This document shows positions 53,112-61,601 of a stretch of DNA of 64,000 nucleotides, in pieces; the first letter of the stretch is position 1; every line of letters begins with the position of its first letter. Below the pieces are notes generated by a model. The model did not search any database and was not told the DNA's origin. It saw nothing but the letters and a program-made list of their open reading frames with translations. The translations under genes and the position numbers were made by a program. Source of the DNA: CALBPI01 sp039700805 (lineage in GTDB: Bacteria > Pseudomonadota > Gammaproteobacteria > Steroidobacterales > Woeseiaceae); assembly GCA_039700805.1 (NCBI GenBank), contig JBCAZE010000002.1, forward strand, positions 15,482 to 79,481. The letters are read 5' to 3'.

Positions 53112-53459
53112 CTAGCTGCCCCGGTAGGTGGAGTAGCTCCACGGCGAAACGAGCAATGGCACATGGTAGTGCTTGTTTTCGCTGATGGTGAAGCGCAGCG
53201 TCACTTGATCAAGAAACGGTGGCGATGCAGCGGTTGATTCACGCGCACTGAAATAACGCGCAACATCGAATGTCAACTCATAGGTACCATGGCTGAAATT
53301 CTCGCCTTCAAGCAGGGGTGCATCACAGCGGCCGTCACTATTGGTTTCTGTCGAAACAACTAGCTCGCGCTCCGAACCACAGCGGAACAGTCGAATGTTA
53401 ATGCCGGCGCCGGGAATCCCCGCAGCGGTGTCGAGCACGTGTGTTGTCAGTTTGCTCAT
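53112..53459 (-). CDS. uraH: 5-Hydroxyisourate hydrolase (transthyretin-like)
   Basis: 115 residues from ATG 53459. Hydrolyses 5-hydroxyisourate, the product of PuuD, to OHCU. The family signature Y-R-G-S forms the C-terminus; T-T-H-V-L-D-T at the N-terminus and K-H-Y-H-V-P-L-L-V-S-P give the catalytic His residues. No signal peptide, so it acts in the cytosol. It is the first gene of the ten-gene minus-strand operon to guaD. The 172 bases upstream, shared with the divergent kinase-like gene, must hold the operon promoter, but I cannot assign -35/-10 boxes convincingly. Confidence 0.96.
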   Translation of the reverse strand: MSKLTTHVLDTAAGIPGAGINIRLFRCGSERELVVSTETNSDGRCDAPLLEGENFSHGTYELTFDVARYFSARESTAASPPFLDQVTLRFTISENKHYHVPLLVSPWSYSTYRGS

Positions 53460-53631
53460 TCTTTGTCGCGTCTTGTCTTTCTTGATTGCCAATATTGACC
53501 GAGGTCGCTGCGCAGTACCAGCCCCCCTGCGCGATTCGCCGTCTGTACACTGACCGGTGCATACTAGTCGTCGAAGTCAGACTATCCCGTGAAGCAGGCG
53601 AGTTGTTAAACATCGCTTAGAGGAGTCGTGA

Positions 53632-54141
53632 ATGCGTGCTGTGATATTCGGCAATTCAGGTTCAGGAAAATCGACGCTCGCTAAAGCGATCGGCGAGGTG
53701 TCTAACAGCGATATTCTCGATCTTGATACGGTTGCTTGGGCAGCTGCAGCGCCACCGGTTCGTCGTCCACTGACTGACAGCCAAGAATTGATGCGCGAGT
53801 TCATGCAGTCAACGGAGGATTGGGTCATCGAGGGCTGCTATGGCGATCTCATCGAGTTTGCGATGACACAAGCAACGCATGCGGTGTTTTTGAATCCGGG
53901 CGTCGCAACGTGTATCGATAACGCGCGCAATCGTCCTTGGGAACCGCATAAATACGAGAGTCGGGAAGCGCAGGATGCGAATCTCGCGATGCTGACCGCG
54001 TGGATTGATGACTATGTGCATCGAGGCGATGAATTTTCGCTGCGTCGCCATCAGTCATTGTTCGATGGATTCGCCGGGCACAAGCGTGAAGTGACGACCA
54101 ATGAACGGGACAGTTGGCTGTCCCTGTTCGTTAAAGCCTAG
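53632..54141 (+). CDS. P-loop kinase-like protein (adenylate-kinase/FlaR-type)
   Basis: 169 residues with Walker A G-N-S-G-S-G-K-S-T at the very start and D-L-D-T-V-A-W after strand 2, the pattern of small AAA/nucleoside-kinase-like proteins often annotated as topology modulation protein or adenylate kinase-like. GAGGAG precedes the ATG. A nucleoside or nucleotide substrate is plausible in this setting but not shown. It is divergent from uraH and is followed by a short ORF. Confidence 0.82.
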   Translation: MRAVIFGNSGSGKSTLAKAIGEVSNSDILDLDTVAWAAAAPPVRRPLTDSQELMREFMQSTEDWVIEGCYGDLIEFAMTQATHAVFLNPGVATCIDNARNRPWEPHKYESREAQDANLAMLTAWIDDYVHRGDEFSLRRHQSLFDGFAGHKREVTTNERDSWLSLFVKA

Positions 54142-54194
54142 GCGCTATTGCTCGAGACTGGATTCCACGCCTTGTCTGTCAGTATGCTGATGTT

Positions 54195-54362
54195 ATGGAT
54201 GCCGTGATGACAGAACTTGATCGAGCAAGAATCCGTCGGCGCACACGCGAGCTGCAATGTGAAGACATCGCGTATGCGGCGGCAAGGATGATTGCTATTC
54301 AGGAAGTGTTTCGCCAACAGCAGCGACTGCAACAAAAAGCGAAACGCGACAGGGCGTTGTAG
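54195..54362 (+). CDS. Small ORF, 55 residues, charged amphipathic protein
   Basis: ATG at 54195 to TAG at 54362; a second ATG at 54207 is possible. The product is rich in Arg, Gln, Ala and Glu and predicted helical, with a Gln/Lys-rich tail (F-R-Q-Q-Q-R-L-Q-Q-K-A-K). It fills the gap between the kinase-like gene and the ribokinase end almost fully. No family is recognised and there is no strong ribosome site, so it could be a chance ORF. Confidence 0.4.
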   Translation: MDAVMTELDRARIRRRTRELQCEDIAYAAARMIAIQEVFRQQQRLQQKAKRDRAL

Positions 54363-54368
54363 GCCGAG

Positions 54369-55289
54369 CTAGTCGGGTTCGAGCGCCTCGACTTCGTGTC
54401 GATGTGGGATAGATGGCCCTGCGCCATGACGCGTGACTGAAATGGCGGCAGCGCGATTGGCAAATAAAACCGCTTCCATCAATGGGCGTTCTTCCGCCAA
54501 ACCAACCGCGAGCGCGCCGGCAAAGGTGTCGCCTGCAGCAACCGTGTCGACGACATGCCCTGCTGATGCCGCCGGACAGCGCACAATATCGCCTTGATGA
54601 TTCACGAGTGCACCATGCTCACCCATCGTAATGACCACCGTCTCTGGACCCTTCGACCTTAGATGCTCGCTGACCGCGCGTGCATGCTCTTCCGTGTCAC
54701 ATGGCATGCCGGAAAGTGCCGATGCCTCGGTTTGATTGGGCGTCAAGATGGATACCAAAGATAAGGTCCGGTCCGACAACACCCGCGCGGGCGCCGGGTC
54801 AAGAATGACGGTTAAGCCTGCGGCATGGGCGGTTTCTAGTGCGGTGTTGATACCGCTGTCCGGTGTCTCTAGCTGTACGAGAAGAATTTGTGCGTCGCGA
54901 ATCAATGCGGAATGTGCGTCAACGGCCTTTGTATCGAGTGCGTTATTGGCGCCAGCACAAATACCAATACAGTTTTCTCCATCGTCGGCAACAAAAATGA
55001 CAGCGCTTCCGGTGCTGGTTTTTGGTACCGACTGCACTGGTGTTGTGTTGATGCCGCTCTCCGAGAGCTCGATCAAGCGTTCACGACCGGCATTGTCGTC
55101 GCCGACACAAGCAATCAGTGATGTGCTGCCACCAAGACGCGCGCAAGCAAGTGCTTGGTTCGCGCCTTTGCCGCCGCCGTGAATCGCGAAGCGATCACCG
55201 GCCAGCGTTTCACCCGCTTTGGGGATACGTGGTGTGGTCAAGACATAGTCGACGTTCACGCTGCCAACGACAACAATTCTTCCGCTCAC
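54369..55289 (-). CDS. rbsK: Ribokinase
   Basis: 306 residues of the PfkB family. Phosphorylates D-ribose to ribose 5-phosphate with ATP. The N-terminal motif G-S-V-N-V-D-Y (substrate), I-H-G-G-G-K-G-A-N-Q-A (ribose contacts), and D-T-V-A-A-G-D-T-F with the catalytic Asp are intact; the usual G-A-G-D is A-A-G-D here. In context it would capture the ribose released by the divergent nucleoside hydrolase. Its ATG overlaps the 2-oxoglutarate oxygenase stop (ATGA). No ribose transporter is seen nearby, which supports an intracellular ribose source. Confidence 0.93.
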   Translation of the reverse strand: MSGRIVVVGSVNVDYVLTTPRIPKAGETLAGDRFAIHGGGKGANQALACARLGGSTSLIACVGDDNAGRERLIELSESGINTTPVQSVPKTSTGSAVIFVADDGENCIGICAGANNALDTKAVDAHSALIRDAQILLVQLETPDSGINTALETAHAAGLTVILDPAPARVLSDRTLSLVSILTPNQTEASALSGMPCDTEEHARAVSEHLRSKGPETVVITMGEHGALVNHQGDIVRCPAASAGHVVDTVAAGDTFAGALAVGLAEERPLMEAVLFANRAAAISVTRHGAGPSIPHRHEVEALEPD

Positions 55290-56164
55290 GAATCGTCGCT
55301 CTCGGTGTCACGTTTGCCGTCAATCTCGGTTAGTCGTTCGGCGAGATATTCCCCTGCCGTGTAGCGTTGCGATAGTCGCAATGACAGCTCCGGTGCGAGG
55401 AAAAAGGGCATTGAAATGCGTGAGATATTACCAACGCTGCCGCTTGGGTTGACGACGCGATGCGTCGTCGACGGGAGATAGCCATCGGTCATTTCTTGCA
55501 GCATATCGCCAGTGTTCACGATGATCTCGCCACTCTCGCCATGCAAGTCTAACCAGCTACCCTCTAACGTCTTGACTTGTAGGCCAGGCTCTAAAGCAAC
55601 GGGCAGCAGCGTAATGAAGTTGATGTCTTCATGTGCGGCCGCTCGTACACTGCCAGCAGGTTCATCACCGGACAGAGGCGGGTAATGCAAAATGCGAAGT
55701 ACGCTCGGCTCATCATCTAACACATTGGCAAGATTCACCGACGGATCGTTCAAACACCCTGCGGGTAATGCGGCTTGCAGCCATCCGAGCAGCAGCCTTC
55801 CGAGTGCGAGTGCTTGGCTTCGATATTCGATGACGTCGGCACGCAGTGTTTCTGGCATTGGGCCATCCGGTGCTGCGTGAAAGAACTCCTTAATATCTTT
55901 TACGTCTTGGCCCACAGCGCGCTCAGATACGGCCAATGAGAAGTAGCCATCCTGCCGACCATCGGGATGTCGCTCAATTTGATAGTTGAATTTGTCGTCG
56001 CTGGCAAAAAACGCACGCCACTCTCGATTGATTCGATGAAGAAGTGTGGCATCGACTGGGTGGTTGCCGAGAATAGCGAACCCCGTCTCGTGTATGGATG
56101 TCGCGAAGTTGCGCGCCGCATCGGGGTCGCGCATATCGACGCTCTGGACGTTCGGTCCTGACAT
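55286..56164 (-). CDS. Fe(II)/2-oxoglutarate-dependent oxygenase (isopenicillin N synthase-like family)
   Basis: 292 residues. The iron ligands are His 178 and Asp 180 in A-H-E-D-I-N-F and His 235 in T-T-H-R-V-V-N-P; Arg 249 in S-R-I-S-M-P-F-F is the 2-oxoglutarate-binding R-x-S. The N-terminal cap (F-A-I-L-G-N-H-P-V-D) is typical of the family. Sits between an MFS transporter gene (three-base gap) and rbsK (overlap), so these three form an operon divergent from the nucleoside hydrolase. The substrate is unknown; a modified (for example methylated) base or nucleoside is an attractive guess from context only. Confidence 0.88.
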   Translation of the reverse strand: MSGPNVQSVDMRDPDAARNFATSIHETGFAILGNHPVDATLLHRINREWRAFFASDDKFNYQIERHPDGRQDGYFSLAVSERAVGQDVKDIKEFFHAAPDGPMPETLRADVIEYRSQALALGRLLLGWLQAALPAGCLNDPSVNLANVLDDEPSVLRILHYPPLSGDEPAGSVRAAAHEDINFITLLPVALEPGLQVKTLEGSWLDLHGESGEIIVNTGDMLQEMTDGYLPSTTHRVVNPSGSVGNISRISMPFFLAPELSLRLSQRYTAGEYLAERLTEIDGKRDTESDDS

Positions 56165-56167
56165 GAT

Positions 56168-57310
56168 CTAGTCCCTCTTTCGCATCATGATCGCTGCGAT
56201 CACTAGCCCAAGCATGATGGCGTAACACCCGCTACTGAATCTCAGTACGGTCATGGTATCAAACGTCTCAGCGATTCTGCTCGTGACCCAGGGGCTAACT
56301 GCTGTGCCGCTGGTCGCGCCGAGCAGCAGCATAGAGACGAGGCGGGAAGTCGGACGTGGGATTTGTTCTGTTGCGAAGGATAAGGTGACTTTTAGGAAAC
56401 CGAGATTCGCAATACCCCAGGACAGCGCCAACACAGGGAGCCAAACGGCGTTCGTCACGGACCACAATGCGACCGAGCCGGTCAGCGTACCGAATCCAGC
56501 CACCAACGCTAACCGCCGCGCACCGGTTTTGAGTACCAGCCAAGCGACAGCGATTTGCGCGATGAACATGCCCGTCCAAAAACGTTCAACCAGCGTGCCC
56601 GCCTCCGTCAGGGGCATGACGTTTTGGTCATCAAGATGGCTCGGCAGCCACCAGAGGATGCCGTACTGGCCAAGCGTGTACAAAAAGAGCGCAACAACAC
56701 ATAGCACCACGGTCGCCGGCCATTGTGAATCTATCCTTTCTGCTTCGACGTTCTGGCTTGGATAGCGACTACTGGCAGCCAAGACGACAATGGCGAACGC
56801 CACGATGGTCAGGCATGCGTAGCCGAAAGCCCAGTGCCAATTGTTTTTCAACGCATATCCAGCGAGGGCGGCACAGGCAATGCCGGCGACGCTAAAGGCA
56901 CCGTCTGTCACAACCAACAGTGAGGCGCGTACCTTAGGTGTGTAACTCTGCGCGATCGTGAGCGCGGCAGCGGCAAGACCGACGCCACAGCCGAATCCGA
57001 TGATGCCTAGTGCGACGGATATGATCAGCTGAATATCATTCCCGTTGAGTGATATCAGCGCTGCCGCGATCGCTGTGTAGACGCCGAGGAACACGGCGCG
57101 CAAGCCCAGTTTGTCCAACACAACGAGCGCGGCAACAGCACCGCCAAGGATACCGAACGTCAGCCAACTGAACAGCGCAGTTGCTTCAGAGACTTGCACA
57201 CCAAGTGCTTCAGCCATCGGTGTTGAGATGATGCCAATCGGTGCCAACATGCCGGACATCAGGAAGTAGGCGAGAAAACTCGCCAACGTAATACGCGCAC
57301 GATTATCCAT
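56168..57310 (-). CDS. MFS transporter (TsgA-like/nucleoside-type candidate)
   Basis: 380 residues with 12 predicted transmembrane helices, without a cytoplasmic extension. The first helix (I-T-L-A-S-F-L-A-Y-F-L-M-S-G-M) and the loop after helix 2 (V-V-L-D-K-L-G-L-R) place it in the major facilitator superfamily, close in style to TsgA/FucP-type sugar or small-molecule symporters. As first gene of the operon with the oxygenase and ribokinase, and divergent from the nucleoside hydrolase, it may import a nucleoside or modified nucleoside (inference). Family alone does not fix the substrate. Confidence 0.8.
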   Translation of the reverse strand: MDNRARITLASFLAYFLMSGMLAPIGIISTPMAEALGVQVSEATALFSWLTFGILGGAVAALVVLDKLGLRAVFLGVYTAIAAALISLNGNDIQLIISVALGIIGFGCGVGLAAAALTIAQSYTPKVRASLLVVTDGAFSVAGIACAALAGYALKNNWHWAFGYACLTIVAFAIVVLAASSRYPSQNVEAERIDSQWPATVVLCVVALFLYTLGQYGILWWLPSHLDDQNVMPLTEAGTLVERFWTGMFIAQIAVAWLVLKTGARRLALVAGFGTLTGSVALWSVTNAVWLPVLALSWGIANLGFLKVTLSFATEQIPRPTSRLVSMLLLGATSGTAVSPWVTSRIAETFDTMTVLRFSSGCYAIMLGLVIAAIMMRKRD

Positions 57311-57376
57311 CGACTATCCGATCATCCGTTTCCGCCAGCACTGAATTCTGCCACACTGCGATCTAACGTGAGTGGC

Positions 57377-58345
57377 ATGAATCTTATGCAAAAAATTATT
57401 TTCGACACGGACCCCGGCATTGACGATGCGATGGCGATTCTGTTTGCCGAGGCCAGCCCCGAGATTGATCTACTTGGCATTACGACCATTCTCGGCAATG
57501 CGTCGATTGAGCTTACAACACGCAACGCATTGCATATTGTCGATACATTCGATATCGCAGCGCCGGTGTTTAGAGGGGCCGCTGCACCGCTATCAATGCC
57601 GGCAGGTGATCCGCCGACATTTGTCCATGGCGATGATGGACTCGGTAATATCTCTCCGCCGACGCCGTCGCGCGAGGTAAGTTCGATGACCGCGGCCGAG
57701 TATATTGTTGATACCGTCCAACGTTATCCCGGAGAGGTGACGTTGGTTGCCGTCGGTCGACTGACGAACCTTGCGCTAGCAATAGCTGCTGAACCGCGCA
57801 TCGTCGATGCTGTCCGTCAGGTCGTGATCATGGGGGGTGCACTGGGCGGTGGTGGCCATCATGGCAACATCACAGCGTTCGCCGAAGCGAACATCTATGG
57901 TGACCCACATGCTGCCGACGCCGTGTTTTCAGCCGATTGGCCGGTCGTGATGGTCGGTCTGGATGTGACGATGCAGGTCATGATGGACGAGGCGCGCATG
58001 CAACGCATTCGCGATGCGGCCGATGACGCCGGCGATTTCGTCTATCGAATCTCTCGCTTCTATCAAGCCTTCTACACCGAGTCCGCGGGATTTGATGGAT
58101 TCCCGGTGCACGACTCTTCAGCACTTGCCTATGTGATCGATCGAAGTTTATTTGAAACGCAGAAGGGCGCGCTTAGCGTCGTGCTTGACGGTGAGCGCAT
58201 CGGACAGACTTCATTCGCCGAAACGGGTCGCGAACTGGCGAGTAGCGCATTCGGTGGTCGACCGCAGCAATTGGTGTGCACGGGCGTCAACGACACGGCG
58301 GTTTTGGACCTCTATGAACGAACGTTGATTGAGGGATTCGGTTGA
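57377..58345 (+). CDS. Nucleoside hydrolase (inosine-uridine preferring type)
   Basis: 322 residues from ATG 57377; ATG 57386 (M-Q-K-I-I-F-D-T-D-P-G-I-D-D) is equally plausible and typical of the family. Hydrolyses the N-glycosidic bond of ribonucleosides to base and ribose. The Ca2+-binding D-T-D-P-G-I-D-D cluster at the start, the G-G-A-L-G-G-G-G strand and the F-P-V-H-D-S-S-A-L-A-Y loop (catalytic His-type position) are intact. The TGA stop is followed at once by the ureD ATG. Purine preference is likely from context, since the family includes both purine and pyrimidine types. Confidence 0.92.
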   Translation: MNLMQKIIFDTDPGIDDAMAILFAEASPEIDLLGITTILGNASIELTTRNALHIVDTFDIAAPVFRGAAAPLSMPAGDPPTFVHGDDGLGNISPPTPSREVSSMTAAEYIVDTVQRYPGEVTLVAVGRLTNLALAIAAEPRIVDAVRQVVIMGGALGGGGHHGNITAFAEANIYGDPHAADAVFSADWPVVMVGLDVTMQVMMDEARMQRIRDAADDAGDFVYRISRFYQAFYTESAGFDGFPVHDSSALAYVIDRSLFETQKGALSVVLDGERIGQTSFAETGRELASSAFGGRPQQLVCTGVNDTAVLDLYERTLIEGFG

Positions 58346-59218
58346 ATGTCGGCATCCGCAACTGAGACAAGCATCGCGCTACCGCGCGCTGTTGGCCGCG
58401 CCGAGGTCGAGTTCAAGCGCCGTGGCGATGAGACTGTGCTGGCATCGCTCTATCAACAGGGTTCTGCGAAGGTTCGCTTTCCGGCTGTCGATCAAGGTGA
58501 TTTGCCGCAAGCGGTGTTACTCAACACCTCCGGCGGTTTGACCGATGGCGATCGTTATCTTGTGAAAGGCTGTTGGCGTTCTGGCACACGCGCCATCTTA
58601 ACGACACAGGCTGCCGAGCGTATTTACAGGTCCCGGGGAGACGTCGCGGTTGTGGACTTCGAGTTGCACATTGGGTCAGAAGCGACGGCGGTGTTTCTAC
58701 CGCAAGAGACGATCGTGTTCGACGGTGGGCGTTGTGCGCGCAACACGGCAATCCATGTTGATGCGAACGCACACCTGCTTGTCATGGACGCATTGGTGCT
58801 CGGTCGACATGCGATGGATGAGGTAGTGCGAACAGGTCGTTGGCTCGACTACTGGCAGATTTATCGTGACGGCCGTTTATCACTAACGGATCGGTTTGCG
58901 CTAGAGAGCGCTGATGATGATCTCACCAATCTTATCGCCAATCCGACAGTGCTCGGTGGTCGTGCGGCAGTCGCCACGGGGTTTGCCATGACGGATGCGG
59001 ATCCTGGGTTACAAGCACGCGTCGTCGATGCACTGGCGTCGTGCGATGTTTTTGGTGGTGCGAGCCTTGTTGGTCATGTTGTTTGCTGGCGAATGGTGGC
59101 GGACGATGGCAATGCACTACGCCGTGCTTCCAATCAGCTTTTCGATGCCATAACCTCAAAGGCGCCGAAAGAGAGCCCGTTCGCGGCGATGCGCTTGCCG
59201 CGCGTGTTCTCGTGCTGA
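58346..59218 (+). CDS. ureD: Urease accessory protein UreD
   Basis: 290 residues; the ATG directly abuts the nucleoside hydrolase stop (TGA-ATG), implying translational coupling. UreD binds the urease apoenzyme and with UreF and UreG delivers nickel. Typical marks are L-L-N-T-S-G-G-L-T-D-G-D (~59-70), T-T-Q-A-A-E-R-I-Y-R-S, F-L-P-Q-E-T-I-V-F-D-G and a C-terminal P-R-V-F-S-C. The order ureD-A-B-C-E-F-G is the classical one. Confidence 0.95.
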   Translation: MSASATETSIALPRAVGRAEVEFKRRGDETVLASLYQQGSAKVRFPAVDQGDLPQAVLLNTSGGLTDGDRYLVKGCWRSGTRAILTTQAAERIYRSRGDVAVVDFELHIGSEATAVFLPQETIVFDGGRCARNTAIHVDANAHLLVMDALVLGRHAMDEVVRTGRWLDYWQIYRDGRLSLTDRFALESADDDLTNLIANPTVLGGRAAVATGFAMTDADPGLQARVVDALASCDVFGGASLVGHVVCWRMVADDGNALRRASNQLFDAITSKAPKESPFAAMRLPRVFSC

Positions 59219-59273
59219 ATGATACGGATGCGCACGCCAAGAGAAAAAATACGGCGCTGAATCGAGGAATGCG

Positions 59274-59576
59274 ATGCAACTGACACCGAGAGAGAAAGAT
59301 AAGTTACTGCTTGCGACGGCGGCCATGGTGGCGCGCCGGCGTCTCGAGAGAGGGGTGAAGCTGAACTACCCCGAGGCGATTGCATTGATTTCAGATTTTG
59401 TCGTTGAGGGTGCACGGGACGGTCGCAGTGTAGCCGAACTGATGCAGGCGGGGGCGGAGGTCCTGACGCGTGATCAAGTGATGGATGGCATCGCTGACAT
59501 GATTCATGACGTCCAGGTCGAGGCAACTTTTCCGGATGGCACGAAGCTCGTGACTGTTCATCAACCGATCCGCTAA
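59274..59576 (+). CDS. ureA: Urease gamma subunit
   Basis: 100 residues, the standard length. L-T-P-R-E-K-D-K-L-L-L at the start, R-L-E-R-G-V-K-L-N-Y-P-E-A and the C-terminal F-P-D-G-T-K-L-V-T-V-H-Q-P-I are diagnostic. Separate small gamma and beta subunits as here are usual in free-living bacteria. GAGG precedes the ATG, 55 bases after ureD. Confidence 0.97.
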   Translation: MQLTPREKDKLLLATAAMVARRRLERGVKLNYPEAIALISDFVVEGARDGRSVAELMQAGAEVLTRDQVMDGIADMIHDVQVEATFPDGTKLVTVHQPIR

Positions 59577-59587
59577 CGGAGGGGTCA

Positions 59588-59899
59588 ATGAAGCCAGGTG
59601 AAACTATTGTGGCCGATGGCGAGATCACGCTGAACGAGGGCGCTGAGACACGCACAATCACCGTCGCTAATACCGGCGATCGACCGGTACAGGTTGGTTC
59701 TCACTACCATTTTTTTGAGGTGAACCCGGGGCTTGATTTTGATCGAGAGCAGGCGCGGGGTTGGCGCTTGGATATTGCTGCGGGCACTGCCGTACGCTTT
59801 GAACCAGGACAATCACGCGATGTTACGTTGGTGCCGATTCGGGGCGAGCGTGTGATCTACGGATTTAATCAAGACGTCATGGGAGCGCTCGATGCCTGA
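59588..59899 (+). CDS. ureB: Urease beta subunit
   Basis: 103 residues. P-G-E-T-I at the start, V-G-S-H-Y-H-F-F-E-V-N (typical beta-subunit loop), R-L-D-I-A-A-G-T-A-V-R-F-E-P-G and the C-terminal V-I-Y-G-F-N identify it. Strong ribosome site (GGAGGGG). Its stop overlaps the ureC start by eight bases, so stoichiometric synthesis is likely. Confidence 0.97.
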   Translation: MKPGETIVADGEITLNEGAETRTITVANTGDRPVQVGSHYHFFEVNPGLDFDREQARGWRLDIAAGTAVRFEPGQSRDVTLVPIRGERVIYGFNQDVMGALDA

Positions 59900-61601
59900 A
59901 AAGATTTCGCGTGGGTCCTACGCGGCCATGTTTGGTCCGACGGTTGGCGACAAGGTAAGGCTTGCTGACACTGAGCTATTCGTTGAGGTCGAGAGTGACC
60001 ACACTATTTACGGCGAAGAAGTGAAGTTTGGTGGCGGCAAAGTGATTCGCGATGGTATGGGGCAGTCGCAACTAGACCGAGATCAAGGTGCGGTCGATAC
60101 CGTCATTACCAACGCGCTGATCGTCGACGTCACCGGCATCTACAAAGCAGACGTTGGTTTGCGGGACGGCCGCATTCACAAAATCGGCAAGGCAGGTAAT
60201 CCCGACACGCAGCCGGGAGTGAACATTATTGTAGGCCCGACGACAGAGGCCATCGCCGGTGAGGGAAAGATCCTGACCGCGGGCGCGTTTGATGCGCATA
60301 TCCACTTTATCTGCCCGCAGCAAATCGAAGAAGCGCTGATGTCTGGTGTCACGACGATGCTGGGTGGCGGCACAGGCCCGGCTACCGGCACCAATGCGAC
60401 AACCTGTACACCCGGCGCATTTCATATTGGCCGAATGTTGCAAGCGGTTGACGCTTTCCCTGTGAATCTGGCGCTATCGGGCAAAGGCAACGCGTCATTG
60501 CCGGGCGCCCTGGAATCGCAGGTGCGTGCTGGTGCCTGCGCGATGAAGTTGCATGAGGATTGGGGTACGACGCCGGCCAGCATCGACTGTTGTCTATCAG
60601 TGGCTGATGCCATGGACGTACAGACGATGATCCACACCGACACATTGAATGAGTCCGGTTTCGTCGAAAACACAATCGCGGCGATCAAAGGTCGGACAAT
60701 TCATGCGTTCCACACGGAAGGTGCCGGGGGCGGGCATGCGCCCGATATCATTCGTGTGTGTGGTTTACCCAATGTAATTCCATCATCGACGAATCCGACG
60801 CGACCTTTTACGGTGAATACCGTCGACGAACATCTCGATATGTTGATGGTTTGCCACCATCTCGATCCGCGGATTGCGGAGGATGTGGCGTTCGCTGAAA
60901 GTCGCATCCGACGCGAGACGATCGCCGCCGAAGATATCCTGCATGACATGGGGGCGTTTTCGATCATTGCTTCAGATTCACAGGCGATGGGGCGGGTCGG
61001 CGAAGTGCTGATCAGAACCTGGCAGACGGCGGATAAGATGAAGCGTCAGCGTGGTCGACTCAGCGATGAAACCGGTGCGAATGATAACTACCGCGTTCGC
61101 CGTTACATCGCGAAGTACACGATCAACCCAGCGATTGCACACGGCATGTCGGATCATATTGGCTCTATTGAAGAGGGTAAGCTCGCCGACCTGGTTTTGT
61201 GGTCGCCGGCCTTCTTCGGTGTGAAACCCGATCTTGTACTGAAGATGGGTAGTATCGCCGCGGCGCCGATGGGCGATCCGAATGCATCGATTCCGACACC
61301 GCAACCCGTGCATTATCGTCCGATGTTCGCATCGTTCGGCAAGTCGTTGACAGAGAGTTCAGTGACGTTTGTGTCGGGTGCTGCGCAGTCTGCGGGCGTT
61401 GGCGAAGCACTGGACCTTGCGAAGCAAACGCTAGCCGTTCGTAACACGCGCAATATCGGTAAGAAAGACATGGTGTTGAACGACTATTGCCCGGAAATCG
61501 ATGTGAATCCCGAAACCTATGAAGTCCGCGCAGACGGTGAGCTGTTGACGTGTGAGCCCGCCGACGTGCTACCGATGGCGCAGCGCTACTTTCTGTTCTG
61601 A
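59892..61601 (+). CDS. ureC: Urease alpha subunit (catalytic)
   Basis: 569 residues, full length. Hydrolyses urea to ammonia and CO2 (EC 3.5.1.5) with two nickel ions. Ligands: His 136 and His 138 in D-A-H-I-H-F, the carbamylated Lys 219 in C-A-M-K-L-H-E-D-W-G, His residues in I-H-T-D-T-L-N-E and F-H-T-E-G-A-G-G-G-H-A-P-D, and Asp 362 in A-S-D-S-Q-A-M-G-R. The flap region M-V-C-H-H-L carries the catalytic His. All catalytic residues are present. It completes the route in which allantoicase and ureidoglycolate lyase each give one urea. Confidence 0.99.
   Translation: MPEKISRGSYAAMFGPTVGDKVRLADTELFVEVESDHTIYGEEVKFGGGKVIRDGMGQSQLDRDQGAVDTVITNALIVDVTGIYKADVGLRDGRIHKIGKAGNPDTQPGVNIIVGPTTEAIAGEGKILTAGAFDAHIHFICPQQIEEALMSGVTTMLGGGTGPATGTNATTCTPGAFHIGRMLQAVDAFPVNLALSGKGNASLPGALESQVRAGACAMKLHEDWGTTPASIDCCLSVADAMDVQTMIHTDTLNESGFVENTIAAIKGRTIHAFHTEGAGGGHAPDIIRVCGLPNVIPSSTNPTRPFTVNTVDEHLDMLMVCHHLDPRIAEDVAFAESRIRRETIAAEDILHDMGAFSIIASDSQAMGRVGEVLIRTWQTADKMKRQRGRLSDETGANDNYRVRRYIAKYTINPAIAHGMSDHIGSIEEGKLADLVLWSPAFFGVKPDLVLKMGSIAAAPMGDPNASIPTPQPVHYRPMFASFGKSLTESSVTFVSGAAQSAGVGEALDLAKQTLAVRNTRNIGKKDMVLNDYCPEIDVNPETYEVRADGELLTCEPADVLPMAQRYFLF

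Noticed and set aside
54998..55007. TGACAGCGCT inside rbsK, like half of the LacI operator
   Set aside because: The second half-site is absent (TTCC follows) and the site is within coding sequence far from the glucan locus.
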